Of a stretch of 64,000 bases of DNA, positions 39,288 through 48,500 are shown in pieces; positions within the stretch are counted from its first letter, which is position 1; each line of letters begins with the position of its first letter. Source of the stretch: an uncultured Eubacteriales bacterium. GTDB lineage: Bacteria; Bacillota; Clostridia; Oscillospirales; CAG-272. Under the pieces are notes generated by a model. That model saw only the letters and a list, made by a program, of their open reading frames with translations, was not told where the DNA came from and did not search any database. The stretch spans positions 124,001 to 188,000 of the forward strand of contig CAKSLQ010000001.1 in NCBI GenBank assembly GCA_934467415.1, in the 5' to 3' direction. The position numbers were made by a program, and so were the translations under genes.

Positions 39288-41651
39288 ATGAAAAATACAA
39301 GTTTTCTCCGCCGCATGACGGCGATTCTGCTCGCCGTATTGCTTGCGGCCGGCTCACTTGTCACATCGGTCGGCGCAGCCGAGCCGATTGCCCCCTATTG
39401 TGACGAAACCTACTATGCAACGCTGGACTATTACGGCGATCTGCTGGAAAGCAGCGTTGTCAAGAGCTACCGGACGCACGGCAATGCAAAGATCACCGAC
39501 TACGGCGTCTACGATTCGGTCACAAACCTCAACGACAGCCGCGCCGCAACCGTTGCAGACGGCAAGGTCGAATTTGACCTGACCGGCGACGTACCCGAGC
39601 ATTTCTATTTCGAAGGCAAGACGGCGCAGCCGTACACCGATTTTCCGTGGAAGGTCTCGCTGTCCTACAAGATGAACGGCGTCCCCATGGCGGCCGAAGA
39701 ACTGGCAGGGAAGAGCGGCGTTGCCGAAATCACGCTGCATGCCGTCCCGAACGCCGCCGCCTCGGAATACAGCCGCAACAATCTCGTGCTGATCGCTTCC
39801 TCGATGTTCAACGGCGACGACATTCTCTCACTCGAAGCCCCCGGCGCACAGGTACAGCTCATCGGCAACCTGCGCTGCGTACTTTATGCAGTACTGCCCG
39901 GCGAGGAGCAGCATTTCACCATGCGCGTCGGCAGCGATGACTTCAGCTACAGCGGCATGATCCTGCTCGCCGTTCCCGCCACGCTGGAGCAGCTCGACCA
40001 GGTCGCCGATCTGAAAGAAGCAAAGGACAAGGCGGAGGATGCCTACAACGCCATCAGCGACAGTCTCGACATCATTCTGGACACGCTGGAGGGCATGAGC
40101 GGCAGCATGAACGAGACGGCCGCCGGGCTGGATCGCCTGAACGGCGCAAGAGAGACCATCTCCGCCGGAAAGGATCGGGTCTATGCCGATCTCGACGCCG
40201 CGCTGGATGCGGCGGGGCCGCTGGTTGAATCCATGAAGCCGATGAGCGCGCATCTGGAGAAGCTCTCGGACGCGCTCGACGACCTCGACGCCCTCTACGA
40301 CGACACAAACGCCGATCTGCAAAAGCTGCGCCCCGAGCTGCAAACCGCACGTCAGTCCGTCAAGGAGCTGCGTTCGCTCTCCGATGAGCTGCGCGAAATT
40401 CTGGACGAGCTGGACGGAACAACGTCGGATGCCGTCGATTTCACGGATGATCTGATCAACAACTTGGTCGAGATGCAGGAGCTCCTGCCGCAAATGACCA
40501 AGAATCTGCACACGCTGCACGTCACGCTCGAGTCCATGCAGGGGCTCTCCAAGCTGGATGAGATCACGGTTGACGGCAAGACCCCGGACGAGATCCGCGA
40601 CCTTGCTGCGGCTGCAACCGCTGCACACAACCAGTATCTCGGCTACCTCGCTGCAAACGGAATCCCCGAATCCGCACTTTCGTTCGAGCAGTTCCTGGTC
40701 GCGGCAGGGAAGACCCCGGAGCAGGCCAAGCAGATCAACGACCTGTATGAAATGGCGCAGGATTCCTCCTTCGACGAGCAGCTGGACCAGGCCGATTCTG
40801 TCAACAAGATCATCGCCTCCGTCAATGCGAAGATCACCGAGATCAGCACCGCCATCGCCGCCATCGCTTCGCCGAGTGCAAAGCTGATTCGCAGCCTCGA
40901 AAGCATGGTTGAGCTTTTGGACGGCGAGGATGAACACGGTATCTCCGAGCAGCTGATCGGCCTTGTGAATCTGGCCGATGACATCCTGACCGAGCTGGAT
41001 AAACACCCGGATATGCTCACCGATCTGCTTGACACCGCCGATAAGCTCGGCGATTCACTGACGAATGTGACCGCGGTCGGCGACGCGCTGCTTGACGAGC
41101 TGAACGCATTTGATGCAATCCTTGCGAAATACGAGCCGGAAGCCAAGCAGGCGATTGCGGATGCAAAGACGTTTACATCTGCCGCATCCGACGGTATCGA
41201 CAGTCTGGTTTCCGCCGCACGCACGGCAGAATCGCTGCTGAAGAGCAGCGGCAGCGCGCTTGACGCGGGCACAAAGAGCACACTGAGCGGTCTTTCCGCG
41301 CTGCTTCGCCGTGCAACCGTCGGCCTGAATCAGACCGGCACCATCCGCGACGCGAAGACCACGCTCTCAGACCTGATCGACGACGAGTGGAACAGCCACG
41401 TCGGCGAAGACAACAACGTCCTGCTGATGGATGCAAATGCAGCGCCCGTCTCCATCACCGATGCGCGCAACGAGAACACGACGGGGATTCAGTATGTGAT
41501 GCGCACCCGGGGGATCAAGGTGAGCGATGCGGCAAAGACCGAGACCACCGAAACCGAGACGGTCAAAACGACGTTCTGGCAGCGTGTCGGCGCCATGTTC
41601 GTTGACCTCTGGAACTTCATCAAGGGTATTTTCGGCGGCAAAAATGCCTGA
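39288..41651 (+). CDS. Secreted coiled-coil protein, partner of the MMPL transporter
   Basis: 787 residues. Signal peptide 1-30 (AILLAVLLAAGSLVTSVGA), a beta-rich domain of about 220 residues, then a long helical, heptad-like region (about 240-700; DLDAALDAAGPLVESMK, LEKLSDALDDLDALYDD, LKSSGSALD) and an amphipathic, Trp-rich C-terminal tail (FWQRVGAMFVDLWNFIKGIFGG). Not assigned to a family by motif, but the layout resembles the YhgE/Pip-like extracytoplasmic modules that accompany or fuse to MMPL proteins. GGAG lies ahead of the ATG. Probable adaptor for export across the wall. Confidence 0.8.
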   Translation: MKNTSFLRRMTAILLAVLLAAGSLVTSVGAAEPIAPYCDETYYATLDYYGDLLESSVVKSYRTHGNAKITDYGVYDSVTNLNDSRAATVADGKVEFDLTGDVPEHFYFEGKTAQPYTDFPWKVSLSYKMNGVPMAAEELAGKSGVAEITLHAVPNAAASEYSRNNLVLIASSMFNGDDILSLEAPGAQVQLIGNLRCVLYAVLPGEEQHFTMRVGSDDFSYSGMILLAVPATLEQLDQVADLKEAKDKAEDAYNAISDSLDIILDTLEGMSGSMNETAAGLDRLNGARETISAGKDRVYADLDAALDAAGPLVESMKPMSAHLEKLSDALDDLDALYDDTNADLQKLRPELQTARQSVKELRSLSDELREILDELDGTTSDAVDFTDDLINNLVEMQELLPQMTKNLHTLHVTLESMQGLSKLDEITVDGKTPDEIRDLAAAATAAHNQYLGYLAANGIPESALSFEQFLVAAGKTPEQAKQINDLYEMAQDSSFDEQLDQADSVNKIIASVNAKITEISTAIAAIASPSAKLIRSLESMVELLDGEDEHGISEQLIGLVNLADDILTELDKHPDMLTDLLDTADKLGDSLTNVTAVGDALLDELNAFDAILAKYEPEAKQAIADAKTFTSAASDGIDSLVSAARTAESLLKSSGSALDAGTKSTLSGLSALLRRATVGLNQTGTIRDAKTTLSDLIDDEWNSHVGEDNNVLLMDANAAPVSITDARNENTTGIQYVMRTRGIKVSDAAKTETTETETVKTTFWQRVGAMFVDLWNFIKGIFGGKNA

Positions 41652-41655
41652 ATAA

Positions 41656-41691
41656 CAAAAAACGCATGAAGCGATGCCTCATGCGTTTTTT
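41656..41691. terminator. Bidirectional terminator
   Basis: Stem AAAAAACGCATGA / TCATGCGTTTTTT with a 9-nt loop. It overlaps the last codons of the converging methyltransferase gene. Confidence 0.9.
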
Positions 41692-42476
41692 GTTTCGCGG
41701 TTCTGTCTGAAAACCTCGTAGGCAATGATGGTCGCGGCCGAAGCTGCCGAAAGCGCGGCAGGGAAGTCCCGCCCGTAGTCGATCCGCACAATCGCATCCG
41801 CCTGCTTCAGCACCGATGCGCGGATACCGCGCTTTTCACCGCCGACAATGAGAAAAACGGGCTTGCACAGATCGGTTTCGTAAAGCCCGGTGGAATTCGG
41901 CTTGTCCGCACAAACGATCTTATACCCGGCTTTTTTGAAGCAGACGGCGGCTTCGTCCGCGTCTGCCGTGTAGAGCCGCAGCAGCTCGGATGCCCCCGCA
42001 GAAGCGCGCGCAACCACGCCGGCGGCGCTCAGCCAGTTGCGGCGGGGCAGGATCACGCCATCCGCGCCCGCCGCGTAGATCGAGCGCAGCGCATAACCGA
42101 AATTGTACGGGTCCTCGATGCCGTCCAGCATCGCGTAGAAACCGCGCGGCGGAATTTCGCCGTGCTGCATCGCATCCGAAAGCTCGGGGAGCGTGCGCTC
42201 GGTGCAGTCCGCCAGGATGCCGCCGTGCGACGAGCCGATCGCCAGCGCCGCGAGCTCGTCGTGCGGCAGCGAACGCAGCGTAAAACCGCGCACAGGCGCA
42301 ATTTTGGACAGATAGTTGATTTCCTTGATATGCGACTTTGTTAATTGTTTGTCATATAAAATTTCGCGGATCCTTCTGTCGCTGATGCCTTCGTCGGCCG
42401 CGCGCAGAACAGCACGGATGGAAGTCATGCCTTCAAACAGCGCGGAAGGGCGGAATTTGTCGTCTTCTTTAATCAC
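41679..42476 (-). CDS. SpoU/TrmH-family RNA 2'-O-methyltransferase
   Basis: AdoMet-dependent methylation of rRNA or tRNA ribose; knotted SPOUT fold. 265 residues. N-terminal substrate-binding domain, then motif 1 (GIEDPYNFGYALRSIYAAGADGV), motif 2 (IVGGEKRGI) and motif 3 (RIDYGRDFPAALSAASAATIIAYE). Motif 3 has ALSAASAA where most relatives have SLNVSVA. The start is placed at GTG 42476 with GAGG 6 bp upstream; the frame extends 41 codons further but would overlap the divergent spoIIID region and the -10 like TAAAAT at 42513-42508. Confidence 0.85.
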   Translation of the reverse strand: MIKEDDKFRPSALFEGMTSIRAVLRAADEGISDRRIREILYDKQLTKSHIKEINYLSKIAPVRGFTLRSLPHDELAALAIGSSHGGILADCTERTLPELSDAMQHGEIPPRGFYAMLDGIEDPYNFGYALRSIYAAGADGVILPRRNWLSAAGVVARASAGASELLRLYTADADEAAVCFKKAGYKIVCADKPNSTGLYETDLCKPVFLIVGGEKRGIRASVLKQADAIVRIDYGRDFPAALSAASAATIIAYEVFRQNRETKNA

Positions 42477-42593
42477 GGTGAACCTCGCAAAAATGTTTTC
42501 TGCAACCATTTTACCACACATCGCCGAAAATTGCATGAGTTCCGGGAAAAAATCATATATTTCAGTAAAACTTACGAAAGCACGGTACTGGAT

Positions 42594-42857
42594 ATGCATT
42601 TTTCAAACGACAGAGAGCGATGCGTGATCCTCGGCGAATACATTGTCGAGACCGGCGCCACGGTGCGCGCCGCGGCGGAAAAATTCAAGATCAGCAAAAG
42701 CACGGTACATAAGGACGTCACGGAAAAATTGCAGCACGAAAACCGCAGGCTGTATGACGCGGTCAAAAAAGTACTCGAGCGCAACAAGTCAGAGCGGCAT
42801 CTGCGCGGCGGCGAGGCGACCAAACAAAAGTATCTTTCCGAAAAATCGGCGGTCTGA
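42594..42857 (+). CDS. spoIIID: Stage III sporulation regulator SpoIIID
   Basis: Mother-cell transcription regulator of sporulation. 87 residues. The helix-turn-helix EYIVETGATVRAAAEKFKISKSTVHKDVTEKL and the basic second DNA-binding part ERHLRGGEATKQKY are the SpoIIID signatures. The start ATG at 42594 corresponds to the usual N-terminus; the frame opens 21 codons earlier. Good evidence that the lineage sporulates, or did. Confidence 0.95.
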   Translation: MHFSNDRERCVILGEYIVETGATVRAAAEKFKISKSTVHKDVTEKLQHENRRLYDAVKKVLERNKSERHLRGGEATKQKYLSEKSAV

Positions 42858-42871
42858 CCGCCGATTTTTTT
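42839..42871 (+). terminator. Terminator of spoIIID
   Basis: Stem AAAAATCGGCGGTC-type pairing with GACCGCCGATTTTTT; its left arm covers the last codons of spoIIID. Confidence 0.85.
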
Positions 42872-42878
42872 CGTCCGC

Positions 42879-42907
42879 TTGACATTTTGCGCAAAACAGG
42901 GTAAAAT
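42879..42907 (+). promoter_or_regulatory. Promoter of coaX
   Basis: TTGACA (42879-42884), 17-bp spacer, TAAAAT (42902-42907). Transcript start near 42914 leaves a 110-nt 5' UTR. Confidence 0.8.
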
Positions 42908-42941
42908 ACATGCGGTTGCATTTCTCCGTAATTTCAGTGGC

Positions 42942-42971
42942 AATTATACAAAATGCAAATTTTGTATAATT
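42942..42971 (+). repeat. Perfect AT-rich hairpin in the coaX 5' UTR
   Basis: AATTATACAAAAT / ATTTTGTATAATT, 13-bp perfect inverted repeat with the 4-nt loop GCAA. No T-run follows, so it is not a standard terminator; it could be an operator or an RNA structure. Confidence 0.7.
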
Positions 42972-43025
42972 GAGGGAAGCAGAACGGAGAATGCAATACA
43001 TTTCTGCGAAATCCGAGGTTTTGCT

Positions 43026-43820
43026 ATGCTGCTTGCGGTGGATGTCGGCAATTCGAATATTTCGGTCGGCGTATGCCGCTATGCGGGTGCGCATACGCCG
43101 GAGATCGTATGTCACTTCAAGTTCGGCACGCACAATTATGCGCCGGACGAGCTCTGTGCAGCGATCGACGGATTTTTGCGCCGCTTCGGCGCAACCCGGC
43201 CGGATGCTGCCGTTGTTTCATCGGTCGTGCCGCAGCTGACCGCGGCCGTCTGCACGGCAGCGGAATCGCTGTGCGGCGCAAAACCGTTTGTCATTTCCAG
43301 CGGCATCCGCACCGGATTTGGCATTCGCGTTAAAAATCCGGAGCAGCTCGGCACAGACATCGTCTCCAACGTTGCGGCTGCCCTCACGCTGGCCGAGGCG
43401 CCGCTGATCGTCCTGGATATGGGTACGGCGACGACAATTACCGTCGTCGGCGCAGAAAAAACGGTTTTAGGAACAATTATCGCTCCCGGACTGCAAACCT
43501 CTATGCGGGCGCTATATTCATCCGCTGCACAGCTCGGCGACATTCCGCTGGACAGCAAACCGGAACTGATCGGACGCGACACGCGTGCGTCCATCTCCTC
43601 CGGCGTTCTCAACGGCAATGCGCTGATGATCGACGGCTTTGTCCGCAATATCCGCGAGACGTTGGAGACAAAAGCGCACGGCACTTCCCTTTCGCTCCTG
43701 GCAACCGGCGGCGCTTTCCCGCTTGTCGAGCCGCTCCTGCGCAATAAATTTGCCTATTCAGACACGCTGACGCTGCTCGGCGAAGCTGTTTTATATGTGC
43801 AAAACGTCAAAAATTCTTGA
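43026..43820 (+). CDS. coaX: Pantothenate kinase, type III
   Basis: First step of coenzyme A synthesis: ATP-dependent phosphorylation of pantothenate. 264 residues of the ASKHA fold. Motifs: DVGNSNISVGV (phosphate 1, residues 5-15), GTDIVSNVAAA (pantothenate binding, Asp catalytic), DMGTATTITVV (phosphate 2), and ATGGAFPLVEP (adenosine). Start ATG 43026 has GAGG 7 bp upstream; the longer frame lies in the UTR. Followed by an ECF S-component, probably for its substrate. Confidence 0.96.
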   Translation: MLLAVDVGNSNISVGVCRYAGAHTPEIVCHFKFGTHNYAPDELCAAIDGFLRRFGATRPDAAVVSSVVPQLTAAVCTAAESLCGAKPFVISSGIRTGFGIRVKNPEQLGTDIVSNVAAALTLAEAPLIVLDMGTATTITVVGAEKTVLGTIIAPGLQTSMRALYSSAAQLGDIPLDSKPELIGRDTRASISSGVLNGNALMIDGFVRNIRETLETKAHGTSLSLLATGGAFPLVEPLLRNKFAYSDTLTLLGEAVLYVQNVKNS

Positions 43821-43924
43821 CCTTTTCTGACTTTGATAACCTGAGCCACGGCTCTGTTATAATAAAGACCGCGCCGTACCGTTTGCATATTTAGGACGGC
43901 AGCAGTCGAAAAACGGAGGTAAAT

Positions 43925-44554
43925 ATGAATCATTCATCCACACACGCACGGACGCTGCGTCTTGTGCAGATGGCGCTGCTCACGGCGCTGATGCTGCTGT
44001 TGCAGCTCGCCCTCGGCGGCCTGCGCATCGGGCCTGTGACACTCTCCTTTTCGCTCGTCCCGCTGGTCATCGCCGCCGTGCTGATCGGCCCCGGCGCAGG
44101 CGCGCTGCTCGGACTGGTGTCGGGCGCTGTCACCTACATTTGGCAGGTGCTTCCCGCGGCCGACCCATTCTACGCGCTGCTGATTGCGACAAACCCGCTT
44201 GTCACAGCGCTGATTTGCGTTTCAAAGACTACGCTGGCCGGGCTGCTCGCCGGGCTTTGCTACCGTGCGATCTGCAAAATATCAAAGTACCGTGCGCTGA
44301 ACGTCATTCTTCCGGCGGCCGTCTGCCCGATCATCAACACGGGCATCTTCTGCCTTGGCATGTATTTCGGGTTCGGCAGCGCGCTGCAAAGCAGCGAGGT
44401 CTTCGGCGCAGCCGCTTCCGCGGGACTTGTGTCGTTTATCCTCATCGGGCTTGCCGGTATCAACTTCATTTGCGAGCTGCTCACCAATATCGTGATTTGC
44501 CCGATCATCTGCAAAGCGCTGTATTCCACGAAGTATTTCAAAACCGACAAATAA
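43925..44554 (+). CDS. ECF transporter S-component (predicted pantothenate-type uptake)
   Basis: 209 residues with about six membrane helices and no ATPase or soluble domain, as in substrate-binding components of energy-coupling factor vitamin transporters. The first helix region has the short polar/Ala motif ALLTALMLLLQLALGGLRIG, and the second VTLSFSLVPLVIAAVLIGPGAGALLGLVSG, typical of the family. GGAGGT precedes the ATG. Its place behind coaX suggests pantothenate or a precursor as substrate; this is context only. The shared EcfAAT module must be encoded elsewhere. Confidence 0.85.
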   Translation: MNHSSTHARTLRLVQMALLTALMLLLQLALGGLRIGPVTLSFSLVPLVIAAVLIGPGAGALLGLVSGAVTYIWQVLPAADPFYALLIATNPLVTALICVSKTTLAGLLAGLCYRAICKISKYRALNVILPAAVCPIINTGIFCLGMYFGFGSALQSSEVFGAAASAGLVSFILIGLAGINFICELLTNIVICPIICKALYSTKYFKTDK

Positions 44555-44556
44555 GC

Positions 44557-44604
44557 AAGGATAAAGAAACAGCCTTCCGCACGGAAGGCTGTTTCTTTAT
44601 CCTT
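44557..44604. terminator. Bidirectional terminator
   Basis: Very long near-perfect stem: AAGGATAAAGAAACAGCC... (44557-44579) with its complement (44582-44604), followed by TTTTTC. It sits between the S-component gene and the converging isomerase-like gene, whose stop it covers. Confidence 0.9.
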
Positions 44605-45472
44605 TTTCTTCGATCATGGCAATCAGCCGTCTGCCGACGGCGGCAAGCATTTTTGCCGCGGCGGGTGCGAGCGCCTCGCCGAACGGCGTATAAAAGTTGT
44701 CGGCCTCGAGCGTCAGATCACCGTCGTAACCGATTCCCGCAAGCGCCTCCGTGATGGTGTCCCAATGCATTTTGCCGAGAAACGGGACGGTGTGCGCATC
44801 GCTCTGATAGTCATTGTCATGCACATGCAGGGCGCCGAGACGCGCCTTGCCGAGTCCTTTTATCATCTCGGCGGCATCGAAGCCGTACAGCCCACAGTGA
44901 CCGAGGTCGAGGCAGGCGGTAAAAGTATCGTCGGCAAGCGAATCCAGCCAATCAACAAATTCGCGCGTGCGCGAGCAGGCGCTCGGGACAATCGTTTTTC
45001 TGTCGGCGGTGCGCTGCCACATGTTCTCCAGCGCGATTTTTACGCCCGCCGCCTTTGCATACGGCGCAAGGCTGTGATAGAAGTCCATGTTCATCGCCTT
45101 GAGCTCTGCGGCATTTTCATCATAAGGCAGATGATGCATCGGATGCACCACGATGATCTTGGCGCCGAGGGTGCCTGCAATTTCGATGGCGCGCGTGATA
45201 CGGTCAAACATCATCTGATTGTAGCCAGCATCCGCCTTGGACGACGGGAACGGCGCATGCGCCTGCCGGAAGCAAAGCCCGCGGCGCGCGGCCGCCGCCT
45301 TCAGTTGTTCAATATGCGCCCGGTATGCATCAGTGTTCAGGAGGCAGTCATCCTCACGCATCGCAAACATGGTGTAGTCCAATGCGTCGAAGCCGGCGTC
45401 GGCTAAGATATCGACCGCCGCAAAATCGCCGAGCTTGCGGCTGATATAATCGGTTTGTGTACTCAGAATCAT
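44597..45472 (-). CDS. Sugar phosphate isomerase/epimerase-like TIM barrel protein
   Basis: 291 residues of the AP endonuclease 2/xylose isomerase-like fold. Metal-ligand segments: HPMH after beta 3-4, ALENM (Glu), CLDLGHCGLYG (Asp/His), HVHDND (His/Asp) and LEAD (Glu) near the end. Substrate cannot be read from sequence; relatives act on sugars, inosose or hydroxypyruvate. Start ATG 45472; the longer open frame runs into the promoter and terminator region. Confidence 0.88.
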   Translation of the reverse strand: MILSTQTDYISRKLGDFAAVDILADAGFDALDYTMFAMREDDCLLNTDAYRAHIEQLKAAAARRGLCFRQAHAPFPSSKADAGYNQMMFDRITRAIEIAGTLGAKIIVVHPMHHLPYDENAAELKAMNMDFYHSLAPYAKAAGVKIALENMWQRTADRKTIVPSACSRTREFVDWLDSLADDTFTACLDLGHCGLYGFDAAEMIKGLGKARLGALHVHDNDYQSDAHTVPFLGKMHWDTITEALAGIGYDGDLTLEADNFYTPFGEALAPAAAKMLAAVGRRLIAMIEEKG

Positions 45473-45501
45473 TGTATGCCTCCGGAAAAACTGATAGATA
45501 T

Positions 45502-45530
45502 ACTGTATCATAATCCGCGCAGAATTGCAA
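45502..45530 (-). promoter_or_regulatory. Promoter of the isomerase-like gene
   Basis: Minus-strand TTGCAA (45530-45525), 17-bp spacer, TACAGT (45507-45502). Its -35 touches the terminator of the upstream gene. Confidence 0.5.
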
Positions 45531-45575
45531 GACGCAAAAAGGTTCCCGCCGCAGCGGGAGCCTTTTTGCGTCTTG
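45528..45575 (-). terminator. Terminator of the SLH surface protein gene
   Basis: Long stem CAAGACGCAAAAAGG / CCTTTTTGCGTCTTG with an inner GC stem TCCCGC / GCGGGA, 4 bp behind the stop codon. Confidence 0.85.
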
Positions 45576-45579
45576 CGCG

Positions 45580-48500
45580 TCACCGATCGAGCGTATTCTT
45601 TAAGAACGTCACGATCTGACCGCGCGTGCATGTATTTTCGGGCGAGAAGGTCGTCTCGGAGGTGCCGCGGGTGATCTCATGATCCAGCGCCCAGGACACG
45701 GCCTGTGCGCATTCAGCATTGGCGGGCACATCGGTGAAGACCGAGGAGACCTTGGTTGCCGGTGAACCTGCATTCTTCCACAGATAAACGACCGTCGAAG
45801 CGCGGGTACAAGGCGTGCCGCCGTCAAATCTCGTTCCGGAAACCATACCCATCTTATAGGCCCAGATCGAGGATTCATAGTAATAGTCCGTAGGTCTGAC
45901 GTCGGCAAACGGGTTTGCATCGCCCGTCTTCGGTGAGCCGAGCGCGCGCCACAGGAAGGTGATGATCTGCGCGCGGGTGCAGGTGTCGTTCGGTGAGAAG
46001 GTCGTCTCGGAGGTACCGACCGTGATATTCTTCTCCAGCGCCCATGCCACCGAGGCCGCAAACCAATCCGTCTGCTTGACATCGTCAAATACAGCGGGTT
46101 TTGCCGCTCCGATCGTCAAGGTAACGGTCTTGCCGGTGAGCGCGAGCGAATAAGTATTGCCGCTCTTTTTCATGATCGCCGTGTCAATCGGCAGATAGGA
46201 TTCGACGCCGTTTTTATCCGTGCAGACAAGGTATTCCTTCTCCATGTCCGCTTCACTTGCAAAGCGCATCGTCCCAGCGCTGGTGGTGACCGAGGTGTAG
46301 CCCTCGACATCCGCAAACATCTGCACCCAGTATTTTGTCCGTTCGTTCAGACAGCCAACGCCCATGTAGCCGAAGCTGTCCCGCAGGATGTTGGCGCGGT
46401 GGCCGGGCGAGTTCATCCAAGCCTCCATGACCATGGCGGGCGTGGTCTGCCCGCAGGCAATGTTCTCGCCGACGTAGGAATGCTTGAAGGACTTCGCAAT
46501 CGTGGTATAAGGCCGTTCGCCGTTCGGGCGGGTGTGGTCAAACAGCGTGACGAGCTCCTTTTCGCGGATATCGCACGAATCCTGCAATGCCGCGGGCATG
46601 GAGAGCGCGGGCAAACCGTTTGCATGCCGCTCCCGGTTGGCGATGCGAAGCACTTCCCACTCGTATTCGCTGACGGAGAGTTTGTCTGTGGGGATTTTCG
46701 CCTTTTCGGCAGGCTCTGCGGGTGTGGTCGGCGTATTGCCGGCGGTGACACCGGCAGCTTTGGCTTTGGCGAGCACGACGTCAACAGCAGTGTTTGTATA
46801 GGCGCTGCTGTAGATTTCTACATCGTCCTTGCCCTTGACCAGCACGAACAGCGGCGTACCGACCGTGTTGCCCTTGATGAAATCCCAATAGAACTGCACA
46901 GAGCCGTTTTCATCCAGGCAGCCGTAGACCGGAATCTTCTCGCGGTCGATCGCCGTCTGCATATAGGGCTGAATCTTCTTGCAATAGTTGCAGTCCTTCT
47001 TGCAGATGAGCAGCAGGAACGGCTTGCCCTCCCGGTACATCTGATCCGCGTCTTTGGGCAGGATCTGCGTATAGAAATCGGAATCAATGTACGACTGCCC
47101 CACCGAGGTCTCGGGGTACTCTGCTGCCCCGCCGAGGTTGAACAGGGTGGAAATCGTGCCGCTGCTGACCAAATCCACATAGTCCACGGTTGCGGTCTGC
47201 TTGGTGGTCGGTTCCGTGATTTGGATGGCGTTGGAGCACTCCCATCCGCCGAGTTTGGCAGCGATATTGGATGCCGATGCTCTCGGGTAGAGCTGTGTCA
47301 TCCACATGGAGCCGTCGGTGCGTTCGAGCAGAATGGTATTGCCGTTCTGATTATCGGCATGATAGGAGCTTCGCGCCACGTTCGGCAGCAAAATCAGATT
47401 GCCGACGGGGTTGGTCGAGGTATCGAGTGCCTTGAAGATCTCGTTTTTGTCCTCGAGATAGTGGAAATCGGTCGGCTTCATCTTGAACCGCCGTCCGGCG
47501 GAGCCGTCGTTGACATCGTTGTCAAACGCATAGGTATAGCCGTCGAGCGCCTTGAAACCGCCGGGAACATCCGTGAGATAGTCCACGGGCAGCTGACCGA
47601 CTTTCGGTCGGTTCATCGAGCAGTGGTTGGCGACGAGACCATAGGGCTTACTGTTTGCCTCGGGAAGAAGCCCGACAAAGTTGCCGTTGTCCAGAATGTT
47701 GTTCTTGTGCTGATAGATGGGGAAAATGTGCTTGATCAGCCCGAGCTCGCCCATGTCGAACAGGTTCTGAAGACCGAATGCCCACATGTGTCCATCGCCA
47801 CCCACGACAAAGCCGGTCATCGCATCCTCGGCGGTGGATTCCTCCGCGGTAAAGTATTCGTTCGGGAAAACGCGCACGGCGTTGTCGGTCAGCAGCTCGA
47901 GAGACAGCTGATAATCGTTGTACTGGATGAATTCGCCACGGGACCATGCCGCCTCATCGTAGCCCTTGCGGATGACTTCCTCTTTCCAGCGGTAGAACTT
48001 GTTGTCCGCGCCGCAGACGCCGCCTGCAACGACCGCTTTGGCATTGTCAAGCACCTTGGAAAGCCCCTTGTTGTAGGCGCTTTCCGCAGCGAGATAGGTA
48101 TAGCCGAGATAGCAGCTGTTGTCATTTTTGAGCACGGCGATGACCGTGGCATAGCGGTGCTCGGCAAAGGCCTTGCAGTCGGTGGCAATGGTTTTGCCGC
48201 CGATAATCTCCTTGACCTCGCCGTCCCTCGTCAGGTAGTGCGCCTTGCCCGCCTGCTTGACGCCGGTTGCCAGGACGGTTTTCTCATACTTTGTGGTCAC
48301 GCCGTAGAGCGTACCGTCGGCGGTCAGGACGCTGCGCCGGGTATAACCGGCATCCAGCACCTGTCCGTATTCCGAATAGCCCACCACATTTTCGATCTTG
48401 TTGACGACAATGGGATCAATATCGCCGTCCTTGTGCCCGACCTGATAATAGGTGTTATCTGGGGTGATGAACTCATTGACGCTGAGAATATTGTTGGTCA

